Assembly: GCA_016709845.1 (NCBI GenBank)
Contig: JADJMA010000007.1
Span: 62,001 to 126,000 of the forward strand
Source: Flammeovirgaceae bacterium
Lineage (GTDB): Bacteria; Bacteroidota; Bacteroidia; Cytophagales; Cyclobacteriaceae
Length of the DNA stretch: 64,000 nt
Reading direction: 5' to 3'
Positions 1-10,197 of the stretch are shown here, one piece after another (position 1 is the first letter of the stretch; each line of letters begins with the position of its first letter). The translations under genes were made by a program, and so were the position numbers. A model generated the notes under the pieces. That model made no database searches, was not told where the DNA came from, and saw nothing but the letters and a program-made list of their open reading frames with translations.

Positions 1-751
1 CATAAACGGCTCCCAACATATTTAACGGAAAGGTTGCATCGATGGTGTTTCGATATACTTCGAGAGATTCATCAAGATAAATAATGGCCGAGTCGTAGCG
101 TTTCTTTTCCTTATAAATCTCGCCCACGTTCATAGCAATAATTCCAGTTCCGGCTTCATAGTTAATACCCTGAAAAATTGGGAGTGCCTTCAGATAATAC
201 TCAAGCGCCTTATCGACCGTGGCCGGGTTGTTATTGTAAACTGTACCGATTCCATTTAGGGCTGTACCCATATAAAGCGAGTCTTTTAATTTCTCAGAAA
301 TAGTGAGCGAACGTAAATGGAAATCAATGGCTCTGGTATTGTCGCCTACATTAAAATAGGTAGATCCAAGACTGTTGAGGATATTAGCCTGACCAACTTC
401 GTATTTGATTGAATCGAAAAGTGCCAGCGCACTTTGAAACTGAATAGCAGCTTCGGAATAATTAGCCTGATAAAAATGACTGAGGCCAACCGCTTTGTAA
501 GCATAAGCCTCCCATTTAGGAATGTTGAGTTTTTTGGCCAGGTCAAGACTTTCCTTAGCATATCGTACGGCTTCAGATGGATTTTCTCCTAAATACTTAC
601 TACTTAGGATGATGAGACTGTTTACTTTGGTAGAATCAGCGGGTTGTTTTGCGATTGCTTCTTTCAGTTTATCAATCTCATAGCTTTGGGCGAGGGCGAA
701 ACTGCTAATAAAAAATAGGCATGAGAGTATGTGGAGAATTTTTCTTCGCAC
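1..751 (-). CDS. Exported TPR-repeat protein, N-terminal part (runs off window)
   Basis: The frame is open from a GTG at 751 to the window edge. The first ~22 residues are a signal peptide (positively charged VRRK, then a hydrophobic stretch ending FALAQS). It is followed by consecutive tetratricopeptide units of about 40 residues, each with the A/G-x-Y-x-x-G/A pattern (for example AYAYKAVGLSHFY, ANILNSLGSTYF, TALNGIGTVYNN). In Bacteroidota this N-terminal layout usually precedes a membrane helix and a histidine kinase, LuxR or cyclase output domain, but that part lies outside the window, so the output is unknown. The GTG start is chosen because it places the signal peptide correctly; no in-frame ATG precedes it. 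Confidence 0.75.
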   Translation of the reverse strand, partial: MRRKILHILSCLFFISSFALAQSYEIDKLKEAIAKQPADSTKVNSLIILSSKYLGENPSEAVRYAKESLDLAKKLNIPKWEAYAYKAVGLSHFYQANYSEAAIQFQSALALFDSIKYEVGQANILNSLGSTYFNVGDNTRAIDFHLRSLTISEKLKDSLYMGTALNGIGTVYNNNPATVDKALEYYLKALPIFQGINYEAGTGIIAMNVGEIYKEKKRYDSAIIYLDESLEVYRNTIDATFPLNMLGAVY

Positions 752-820
752 GGATTTTTTAGAAGCGGTTAGGATGACAAGATACAAATCATTTTAGAAA
801 AAATTGGAGCCAGATATAAA

Positions 821-853
821 CAAAAGGAGGAATGACATTCATTCCTCCTTTTG
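821..853 (-). terminator. Terminator hairpin after the giant protease gene
   Basis: A perfect 13-bp stem (caaaaggaggaat / attcctccttttg) with a 7-base loop lies 15 bases past the stop of the minus-strand gene ending at 869. A T-rich tail follows on the minus strand. It separates that gene from the TPR gene starting at 751. Confidence 0.7.
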
Positions 854-868
854 TAAAACTTAGTCTTT

Positions 869-3800
869 TTATTCTTTAAAGATCTTCAGAGTTTGAATTC
901 CCTTGGTATGATTTATTCGTATCAGGTACAACCCTTTATCCAGGTTGGTAAGATCTAACTGAAGAATAGAATTATCGGCCTGCCAACTGGATTTTACCGT
1001 ATAGTTTCTTCCGACTTGGTCTACTACTGAAATGTTTGATGCCGCAGGGAGTTCGCTAACACCGCTGATGGAGATATTGACGTAATCAACCGTTGGGTTT
1101 GGATAAGCGACTATAGTTTCCCCAAGTTCGTCAGCAAGATTATAAATTCGTGTTTCGTTCGAACTTATACCCGGTAGCGTTCGGGCACTGGAGTTATCCT
1201 GACACCGCGGTGAATCTGAACTGGCTGTGGCAGAATTTGTACGAAGTTTGGTAAAGTAATAACTCTTCACCGTCCAGGTTAACGGACTTCCATCAAAAAG
1301 CACCTCAAACTGACCTGTTCCTTTAGGAAACAATTGTGGTACCTGACCTGAGAAACTTCCTGTGCTCGTCAATCGATTGTCTGACCCAGCTTGAATATAT
1401 ACGGATGCATAGTTTTCATTCGTGTATTCAAAATGAGCTTTGTATCTAAAGCCCGAAGGGTCGTGCGATAATTCTTCCACACAAACAAGGTTGGTTCAAT
1501 CGCCTTGGCAGTAAGACGATTTGGAATTACGTAAAGAGTTCCTTCTTTATATTCAATTTCATAGTTAGATGAATTGGATAATCTTAGATTCTTTGGAACG
1601 ATTGAATAAACACCGGCCCAATTGAAATTTCCAGAAATGTAGTAGGAGGGACCACCTGTTACCAGGGAAGCTTCGGTATCACCATTTACGAAGCCTGTTA
1701 TGGTAGAAGACAAAGAAGGGAACGTGAAGCAACATTCAATTACTTTGTCATCGGCTGTTACAGTAAGTTTGGCCTTCGTAATTTCTAATATTCCGTTTGA
1801 AGTAGAGATAGAATAGTTTGTTGCGCCTCCGCCTGCAAGCGAAATTTCATAAGGGCCAACTGAACTGGACTGATTGGCCACGGTCGAAGCAATTGGTTTC
1901 GGATTCAGTACTCCTTCATTATCTCCATTCTTAAATCCGGTGTAGCTTATTGTGAATGTCGGATTATTCTCTCCATACATTCTCGATAGGTTATCGGCAG
2001 ATGCATTTAATTGTGCTTTGGTGATAGTAAAATCTGCCAGGGTATAAGTGATATCGTAATTACCCAACAAATTTACTGGTTGTAACGTAGCGTTGATTGA
2101 GTAAGGAACGACTGTTACAGACTCTCCGGACGTTCTGCTATACGTTGCAGTTATTCCATCAGCAACGAGAAACCCAGATAAGGCACCCGAGAATGCCGGA
2201 TCTAATTCACCATAAACCTTAGTGGCTGCCACAGGAGTAACTGATGCAGGTTTTTTATTGATGGAGAATAGGGCGGTGTTGTAGATTACATCGTAGTTAC
2301 TAAGAACTTCTATTGGACTTAGTGCAGCACTGATTGTGTAAGGTGAGTTTAAGACACTTTCGCCCTCTGTTCGACTGTATGTTGCTGTAACTTCATCGGC
2401 TGATAGAAATCCTGACAAAGTCCCGTTTAAGATTGGATCGGAGTCGCCATAAATCTTACTTGCCATATTAGGTGTAACCGATGCTTCCTTTGGGGGTTGA
2501 AAACGCGGTGTTGTATGTTATCGAAAATTGGTAAGCACCCGCCGGGGCGGGGGCGCCAAAGAGGGGGGCCCCCCCCCCCCGGCGGGCGCGGGCCCCCCCC
2601 CCCCCCCCGAAACACGGAACCCCGCCCCCCTCCCGCGTGTTGATGGTGAAACTTGCTGTGTGATAAGTAATGTTATAATTGGTAAGAATATCAGACGGAT
2701 TAAGTACAGCACTAGTGGAATAAGGCGAGCCTAGTACTGTTTCACCTTGCGTTCTACTATAAGCGGCACTTACCTCATCCGTTTCCAAAAATCCTGTCAA
2801 CAAGCCTGACAATGCCGGATCAACATCCCCATAGGTTTTTCCGGATGCGACAGGAGTCACAGATGCTTCTTTTGCGGTGATCGTAAAATCAGCTGTATTA
2901 TAAGCAATGTTGTAGTTGGTAAGTATTTCAGTAGGACTTAAGACAGCACTGATCGAATAGGGAGATCCGATCACCGTTTCACCGGAAGTCCGGCTATAAA
3001 CAGCACTAACTCCGTCAGTTTCTAAAAATCCAACGAGCAGTCCAGTGAATGAAGGATCAATGTCACCGTATGTTTTGGTTGACGCTAGTCGGTGTAACCG
3101 ATGCTTCCTTCTTGTTGATGATAATGGCGCCCGTGATTTCACTTGCATTATAATTATCATTGCCTTCAAAATGGGCAGTGGCATGATAAGTACCTGCAGC
3201 AATGGGAGCCGATGCGGTAGGGCCATAAATGGTTTCATTGTTACCCGCATAACTAAATGTTAGTGCTGGAGTAATGAAATCTTCTATGCCATTGACACCG
3301 TAAGTAAAACCTGTGGCTACCTTTTCTAAACCATCATAGATAAAAGTACCACCCGCTAAACTAATAGTTGGCTCGGCTTTGTTCACAGTAAGCGGCCCGT
3401 AAACTCCATTAGCATAATCAACAGTATAGTTTGCAGGTTGTTTTAGAGAGATAGCAGGAATGACGCGGTAAAGGCCAGCTGGAATAATGCCATCACTGGG
3501 CAATCCTTCTACTTCACCTTTCGTTAAGGTGTAGGTAATAGTTTCGACAACAGATTCCAGATTTTCGGAGAGCGTTACTTCTTCGGTATTTCCTTCTTCA
3601 AAGAAAGTGGTACTTGTTTCAAATCCTTCCAGCGCTGAAGAATATTCCGGGGCAACATTTCCATAGATAATCTCAGTGGGATTTGCTGATGTGCTTACTG
3701 ATAAAGATGCCGGGGCAATCGTTAATGATCCGGCTTCGTAGCTAACTACATAGTTATTGGATAAAATGTTCCGGGTACAATTAAATGGGGCTGTCCGGGA

Positions 3801-6800
3801 GGAGTTACCCCGGTACCGCTAATCAGGTTGATGGAATAGAAATCTAAATTGGCATCCTCGAGAGATTCTTCTTCGGTTTCATCAACACCAAAATCATAGT
3901 AATCTTTATTGTTGGCGGTTACTTCTGTAGCCGATTCCAGATCTTTTTCACCAAAGATGATCAATGAATTATCTAAATCCGGGGCATCATCACCAACACC
4001 TTCTGTTCCGTTGATAAGCGTTCTGCCATTGATAAGTGTTCTGCCATTGATCAGCGTTCTGCCATTGATTAGTGTTCTTCCATTAATCAGGGTTCTTCCG
4101 TTAATTAAGGTTCTTCCATTAATTAATGTTCGACCATTGATTAACGTCCTTCCATTTATTTCCGGATTAGTCAGTTGTTGATCTCCTTCCGGAGCACCGA
4201 GATAATTAAAGAAAGAACTAATCGGGGCGTCAATGGCATTGATTAAAGTCCGACCATTGATCAAGGTTCTTCCGTTAATTAAAGTGCGGCCATTGATAAG
4301 CGTTCTTCCGCTTACCATGAAGCTTAAATTCGAAACATCGGAGTTAATAAGCGTTCTGCCATTAAACTCACGGGCATCAAAAATTGCGAGTGGAAGAGCG
4401 TCCTCGCCAGCTTGTTTTGCTTTTGCAAGATCAGTCAGGTATTCATTTTTAATGGATGCTGTAAGGCTGTTGATATCCGATACAGAGGTTGCGTCTTCTG
4501 GCTTTACGGTAACAACATAATCGATTTTATCGCTGATCGATTGCCCATATACCAATGAAGGAACACTGGTGATTGGATGGATGGTAATCCGTAAAGGCTC
4601 AATCTTAATGAAGCCAGGTATGTAAGGATAACGATCTCCGAAAATATTATCTTCACCATTATACCGGGCTGAGCCGCTATCATCATCTAATTCACCAACA
4701 TAATTAAATAACTCGCGAAATGCATCTCCTGTTTTCGCATGAGTTGGTGTGATTTCGTAATTTCCTTCGCGCACCGGGCTTCGATCGCCTAATACATCGT
4801 AGGTGGTTTTTTCAATATTTAAATGAACCAATGTTTCATCACTGGCATCAAGCGTTAAACCAACTTCTGCTAAAGTAAGAGTAGATTCTTGCCAGGTTAT
4901 GGCACCATTTCCATCGTCCTTGAGTTCGTAGATGGCGACTTCAAACTCTGATGAATCAATAGCCTGTCCAAACCTTTTTGAAATATCTTTTGCACGAATA
5001 GCAATAGTTTGCCTTGGTGTAGTTAGCACGGGTAGGGGATCGCTGGATCCGCCATCGCCTGAATTTGCTATCGCGTTATTGACAACTGTGATGACCGGGT
5101 TACCATCAAAGGGCTCGATCTGCACTTCGAGGTTATTGGTAGACTCATTAAAATGTGAATTCAGTTCAAGTGGAGTCTGGTTTATTTCATCCTTGAGTAA
5201 AACTTTCGAATCATAATAGAACCCATTCCCTTCAATTACCAAAGTAAAAGCATCCCGGCCTACATTAGCATCATCGGGAATTGTTCTGAATTGTATTATC
5301 TCAGGCTTGGGTGAAGCGAGCGTTAAAAGGGCAGCATCACTGCGCACCAAGCCAGCACCCGATGTTGAGCCATACGAGTTTTCAGCTGTCTGCTTAAGTA
5401 CTTTCTTGATGTCATCAGGTGAATTACCAGCTGCCCAAGAGGAACCATCTTTGTGTGTTGGATTTTGAGCTGTTGCAGGATAATATTTTGATCGCGCCTG
5501 CATAACCAGAGCAGCCACACCTGCGGCATGTGGAACGGCTGCCGAAGTACCAAAGAAGTTGGGAACATTATCACCCTCCAGGTCATTGATAAACTTGCCA
5601 TTCACGTCCTTACCCGCCAGATCAACCGTTGTGTTAACTCCGTTGGGAGCAATAAAATCAGGTTTACTTCTATCTAGACCATTAGTCAATCCACCTCTTG
5701 AAGAAAAGGTTGCTGGAGTAAAAGGCTCAACACCATCAGGAACCGGAGGGAAATCAAACGCTGATGAATTTCTTGTATTATTATATAACACTGCGCCTAC
5801 TGTAATGGCACCGCTTGCGTTAGCTTGCCCTACAATAGTGGGTGATCCTGAGAAGTATTCATTTACTGTTATTTTATCGCCACGGAAAATGATGTATTTG
5901 AATTTCACATTGACATCACCTGCAGCTCTTACAATCATGATGTCGGTATTGATAGTGGTGCCATCAGGAACGGAGAAGTTCAGGATTTCAATGGGGTCAC
6001 CACCTAAATTATTTCGGTTAAATCCAAAAAGAGGCGCGTTCTGGAAATTAGTTAGGTAAATGTCCAGATCATTTGCTGAGCCTGATAAGATTTCTCCACG
6101 TGACCCGATCGAGTAAACAGGATCATCCCATTGAAGTACGATAGTATAGTTTCCTGGGCCAACCGTTATGTTTTGCAGTGTATCTGTGCCGCTAAATGCA
6201 TGAGTTTGTTTACCTGGATAGGGATTGAAAGTTGATTCGTAGGATTTGTTACCAAAATTTCCGGCTGCAGTGAAGTATGAAACTCCCAGAGTTTTAACAT
6301 CATTAACGGCCTGAGCAATTCTTCCGTCCGTGTAAAAAGGTTCAGTGATATAAGTGATGTCATCAACAATAATGTCGCAATTTTGATTCGTCTTTAAATC
6401 ACGAATACCTTTTGCGAAATCACCGGCAGTAATAAATCCTGTCCTAAAATAAAGATCGGCACCCGGGGCAACATCATGTACAATTTGAAGCATAGCTCGA
6501 CCTTCGTCAGAACCTTGACCATATCGTGAGGGCAATTCCTTTACAACATTTACATTGGGCAATTCACCGTTGGTAATGTTATCTGCGGCAGCGCCTTCTT
6601 TGGTATCATAACTATCGGAGAGAACCGCAATTTTGATTCCCTGACCACTAAGATCATAGCCAGCCCGCGACCAGTTGGATCGCATTACCTGATCACCTTG
6701 TGAGGTAATTGCGTTTCCGATAGGAGGAATGGCAGGTCGTACAAAATTGATTAGATCCGGATGAGTGTTTAAATCATCTAAATATTCAAAGGGTATAAAA

Positions 6801-8931
6801 CCAGTTATGATCAGCGAAGCATCTAAATCGCTGATGTCCTCATCAGTTTCAAAATTTAAACCAGTAAGAACTGACTGCAATTGCCCCAAATCTGTATCGG
6901 CAAAGATTATTATTTCAACCAGTACGGATTGTCCGCTGATATAGAATAATTCGTTGGTGGTAACTGCCGCACCTTGCTGGGTGTTTTTATAAAGCTCTGT
7001 TAGTTCGCCACCAATAATTTTCGTGTCATCTACTTTGCCTCCTGTTGGAGCACACACATCAAATGATTGTGCCTGATTAACGGTAACAACAATTTTATCA
7101 TCATCTATACAACCGCCTGCTGAGTTCCCAAAACTATCTTTAACAACAACAGTATATTCTGTCGTGCTGGTTGGTGCGATATTCACTGATGCTTGCGTTC
7201 CAATGGAAATTCCATTTGCAGACCACTCATACGTGTAGGGTGAAGCTCCTCCTGATGCAATAGCCGTTAACGTGGCATTATTTGCATTGGAACAAATAGC
7301 AATATCAGATCCTGCGTTAACTGTTAAGGGAGCATTCACATTCACCGTTACTGCATCACTTGCCGAACAATTGTCTGCACCTAAACTTGTGACGGTAACC
7401 GAGTAATTTGTGGTGGCGGTTGGACTTACCGTTATGGAGGCTCCGGTCATTCCATTATCCCATGAATAATTGTAAGGACCTGTTCCACCAGTGACCGATG
7501 CAGTTAGAGTAACTGTATTGGCATCCGCACAAACAAATACATCCGCACCTGCATTTACAACAGGTGGAGTATTATTTAGCGTTACTATGGCAACGTCTGT
7601 AGCGCTACAGAAACCAGAAGTAACAGTTAACGTATAAGTACCAGCTGCGTTTACTGTTGGGGTTGCCGTATTGGCTCCTGCTGTGATATTACCTCCGTTA
7701 GAAGCCACCCAAATATAACTTACTCCGGGAGTTGATGAAGAACCATTGAGTTGCAATGAAGTGACCGAACAAGTAATCACTTTGTCCACACCAGCATTTA
7801 CGTTAGGCGTTGTGCAGGTTAGAAAAGGTTCATAAACTATGTTCACGCCACCCTGAACGTTCACTTGCACACCGCTCCACAGCGCACCCGTTATATCAGT
7901 TTTTCCACTTCCAAATCCAACGTTTATTGTTGCAAAGGAGCCCATACCGTTCCCAGCCATTTGGATTTTGAACTCGTTGATCCATTCGTAATATCAAATG
8001 CGTACTTAGAACTACCTAAGCCTGTGCCGTGTACTTCAGTAAAAATACGAGAGGCACTACCGCCATTGATTGTAGTTACACCAAGCTTGCCGAGGGAAAC
8101 ATTTTCGTGTACATATATTTTGATTATTCCTGTAGGATCGTTTTGAAAGTCGAATACAAAACTATTACTGGTACCATTCTTATTTTCAATTTTATCGAGG
8201 ATATAAATTCCTGTTCCCTTAAAAGTTAGTGTTTGGTTGCCCGAAAGTTTGATGTCATCGTAACCGCCTGGTGTAATTATTCTTGTGGTAGTAATGTCGG
8301 GCATTTGCGGATAGGGCGGAAAGTTTATGATTTCCGGGAGTGCCGGAAATATTGGAAGATTGGGTGTTCCGGTGATTCTTCCTCCTAATGGAGTTGGCCC
8401 CGAATAATAGATGCGCCTGCAGGCTGGGTAACTCTGCCCGAAACAACGCCACCTTTAACTATAACTTTGCCATTTACATCAATGTTGCCACCCAACGCAG
8501 AATTGGAACCCGTTAACAAGATCGTTCCAAAAGTTGTTGGCGAATTTGAGACCGTAATGTCTCCCGTAACGGAGTTGCTATTAGCAAGTAAAATTGTTCC
8601 TTTTGCTATGAACATTGCCGGTAATAGCTACTGGTCCTGTTGTTTAAATCAGCTTAAGACTTCCTACAGAACCCCCTATCACGGTGCTTGAACCAGCAAT
8701 TCTTACTGCATTTCCTGGATTATCGCAATGTGAAGTTCCTGGTCCACCATCTGCTGAGAACAACACAAAATCTGACATCTTAAGTTGTTGAACCTGCTGA
8801 CCTTGGGTAAGAAGCGGTGTCAGGATTCCTGAAGCAACAAGTGCCAAAGCTGGTAGGCTGCATTTAGAAAGTGACGATTTGGCTAGAAAATAGATACTTT
8901 TAATAGCAATACTCTGAAGGGCCTTTTTCAT
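869..8931 (-). CDS. Giant T9SS-secreted multidomain protein with sedolisin-like protease (frameshifted)
   Basis: One gene of about 2,680 codons broken by at least seven frame changes (near 8640, 8390, 7930, 3765, 3090, 2640-2466 and 1480); homology runs on across each break. In order: signal peptide (8931-8800); Gly/Val/Ile-rich bactofilin-like domain (8750-7830); three PKD/Ig-like modules with C-x-NAG-x-D starts (7810-7070); subtilase-fold protease (6660-5300) with Asp in AVLSDSYD, Glu in GSDEGRAML and Ser in FFGTSAAVPHA; a beta-rich linker; NGRTLI hexapeptide arrays (4360-4010); MBG modules (3745-1520); a module starting CVEELS; and a C-terminal T9SS type A sorting domain (YPNPTVDYVNIS... 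GLYLIRI... LKIFKE). Inferred to be exported by T9SS and cell-surface attached. The protease and sorting-domain calls are strong; the substrate is unknown. Frame breaks are probably sequence errors. Confidence 0.8.
1520..3745 (-). repeat. MBG-type repeat modules (about seven)
   Basis: This part of the giant protein has repeated units of about 75-80 residues. Each begins K-x-YG-[DEN]-x-[DN]P and contains TGFL-x-x-D, AxYSR(T), Y-x-I-x-A-x-L and LxNYDIxYxxAxFTI, the signature of MBG (YGX-type) modules. The four best copies (about 3095-2870, 2865-2645, 2465-2245 and 2228-2010) are nearly the same in sequence; those at about 3680-3390, 1990-1760 and 1760-1520 are more diverged. Such modules are common stalks in secreted Bacteroidota proteins. 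High similarity between copies makes this stretch prone to mis-assembly. Confidence 0.75.
2537..2637. other. G/C homopolymer island inside an MBG repeat (probable artefact)
   Basis: About 100 bases almost wholly G and C, including runs of 16 C (2593-2608) and about 14 C, sit in an otherwise AT-rich gene. They interrupt an MBG module: the minus-strand frame reads normal repeat to FTIN, then Gly/Pro/Ala/Arg nonsense, then resumes near the end of another unit. Around 65-70 expected residues are replaced. This looks like corrupted consensus at a collapsed tandem repeat. Confidence 0.75.
4010..4153 (-). repeat. 18-bp tandem repeat, 8 units, encoding (GRTLIN)x8
   Basis: Eight exact-length 18-base units encode GRTLIN eight times without an amino-acid change, while codons differ between units (Gly GGC/GGA/GGT, Arg AGA/AGG/CGA, Leu CTT/TTA/CTG). 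The reading phase I-N-G-R-T-L fits the hexapeptide pattern of left-handed parallel beta-helices ([LIV]-x-x-x-[STAV]-x). Lies in the giant protein C-terminal to the protease domain. Confidence 0.9.
4238..4360 (-). repeat. Second GRTLIN array, 4 units plus one isolated unit
   Basis: Four tandem 18-base units (4238-4309) encode GRTLIN x4, and a fifth single unit lies at 4343-4360. A 28-residue spacer (AIDAPISSFFNYL..., QQLTNPEI) separates them from the eight-unit array. As in that array, the peptide is invariant while codons vary. Confidence 0.9.
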
Positions 8932-8989
8932 TGAGGGTAAAGGTTAGGGTCTGGAGAGATAGTTCATTATGTAAGAACTATGTAATATA

Positions 8990-9017
8990 CAAATATATTC
9001 AAGTTAGTAACCTAACT
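8990..9017 (-). promoter_or_regulatory. Candidate promoter -7 box and palindrome upstream of the giant protease gene
   Basis: On the minus strand TATATTTG (8997-8990) matches the Bacteroidota -7 consensus TAnnTTTG exactly, about 60 bases before the ATG at 8931. Immediately upstream lies the perfect interrupted palindrome AGTTAG-TAAC-CTAACT (9002-9017), placed where a -33 element or operator would be. A clear -33 TTG was not seen. Confidence 0.4.
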
Positions 9018-9074
9018 ATCGGAGGTTGTTTCTCACTATTTGTACTTGTGTTAAAAATACCTTAAACTCAACCT

Positions 9075-10135
9075 ATGCTAAGAGTTCACGCCAAATTACT
9101 GCTCATTAGTTTGTTTTTTCTTGTTGTGTTCCATACGGTGGCACTGTCCCAAGGCAGGCTTTTTGGAGATAATAGTATTTTGGAATTTGCCTTATCAGGC
9201 GAAATGCAAGAGCTCCTTAAGGATCGTGGGAATGATCCTCAATATCATACACTATCTCTTACATATAAGAATGATGATGGTTCAATCGTAACGGTGCCAG
9301 TTAAGGTTAAAGCAAGAGGCCATTTCAGAAAATTAAAGGAGAACTGTAAGTATCCACCTTTGCTATTAAATTTTTCGAAGAATCCAGTGAGAATACGGTA
9401 TTCAATACCCAGAATAAACTAAAATTGGTTACTCCCTGCCAAGGCGATAAGTATGTTGTTTACGAGTATCTGGTTTATAAGCTTTATAATCTAATTTCTC
9501 CTATGAGTTTTAACGCGCGTTTGGTTAAAATGACATTTGAAAATCTAAATGGGAAGGGTAAAAATTCAGAACCTTTATACGGGCTTCTTATCGAAGACGA
9601 AACAAAGATGGCACAACGTAATAATACGGTAGCGATTGATAGAACGATGGTAAGACCTGAGCAAACTCAGTCAAAAGAGTTTTTAAGTATGGCGGTATTT
9701 GAATACTTGATTGGTAATACAGACTGGTCGGTTCAATACCGACAAAACGTAAAACTCATTGCACCGGATAGTCTCTCCAGACCGTATGCGGTTCCCTATG
9801 ACTTTGACCATGCAGGCATTGTATCTGCCCCTTATGCCAAGCCAGCAGAGCAGTTGTTACTTACTTCAACCCGCGAAAGGAGGTACAGAGGTTTTTGTTG
9901 CAGGACATGAATTACTTTAAAGGAGCCGTTACTCAATTCAACGACAAGAAGGATGATATATATAGGCTCTACACGGACAATGCGCTTCTTGAAGCAGGCT
10001 ATATAAAATCAACCATTAAGTTTCTTGATGATTTTATGAAACTATTAATAATCCAAAAGCTAATTCGAATTCCAATACCCTTGCCGCTCGGATGGAACGG
10101 GTAACGTTGTGATTATGGGACTGGATAAGAATTAA
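9075..10135 (+). CDS. Exported conserved Bacteroidota protein of unknown function (frameshifted)
   Basis: Signal peptide at residues 1-26 (KLLLISLFFLVVFHTVALSQ). Three consecutive frame segments (9075-9422, 9425-9910, 9895-10135) form one protein of about 350 residues. Recognisable blocks are KARGHFRKLKENCKYPPLLLNF, LVTPCQGDKYVVYEYLVYKLYNL, LIEDE-x-KMAxRN, FEYLIGNTDWSVQYRQNVKLI and VPYDFDHAGIVSAPYAKP. The GNTDWS and PYDFDHAG motifs resemble the catalytic loops of CotH/HipA-like protein kinases, so a kinase-like fold is possible; I infer this only from motif shape. The last segment ends NVVIMGLDKN after a further frame change near 10045. No operon partner is evident; the giant protease gene is divergent. 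Confidence 0.6.
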
Positions 10136-10197
10136 ATTTAAATTCGGAATCTTTCCTGCGGCAATACAAAGTAACCTTAGCTTTTGCAAATTTGATT

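Noticed and set aside
2427..2734. Gly/Pro-rich small proteins on both strands
   Set aside because: They arise from the G/C homopolymer island and have no conserved sequence outside it.
4010..4360. CRISPR array
   Set aside because: The repeat period is 18 bases with no spacers, it reads as GRTLIN in frame with flanking protein sequence, and no cas genes are near.
3909..4520. Plus-strand proteins with repeated PLISVL units
   Set aside because: They are antisense readings of the GRTLIN arrays; the minus strand continues into clear protease and MBG domains.
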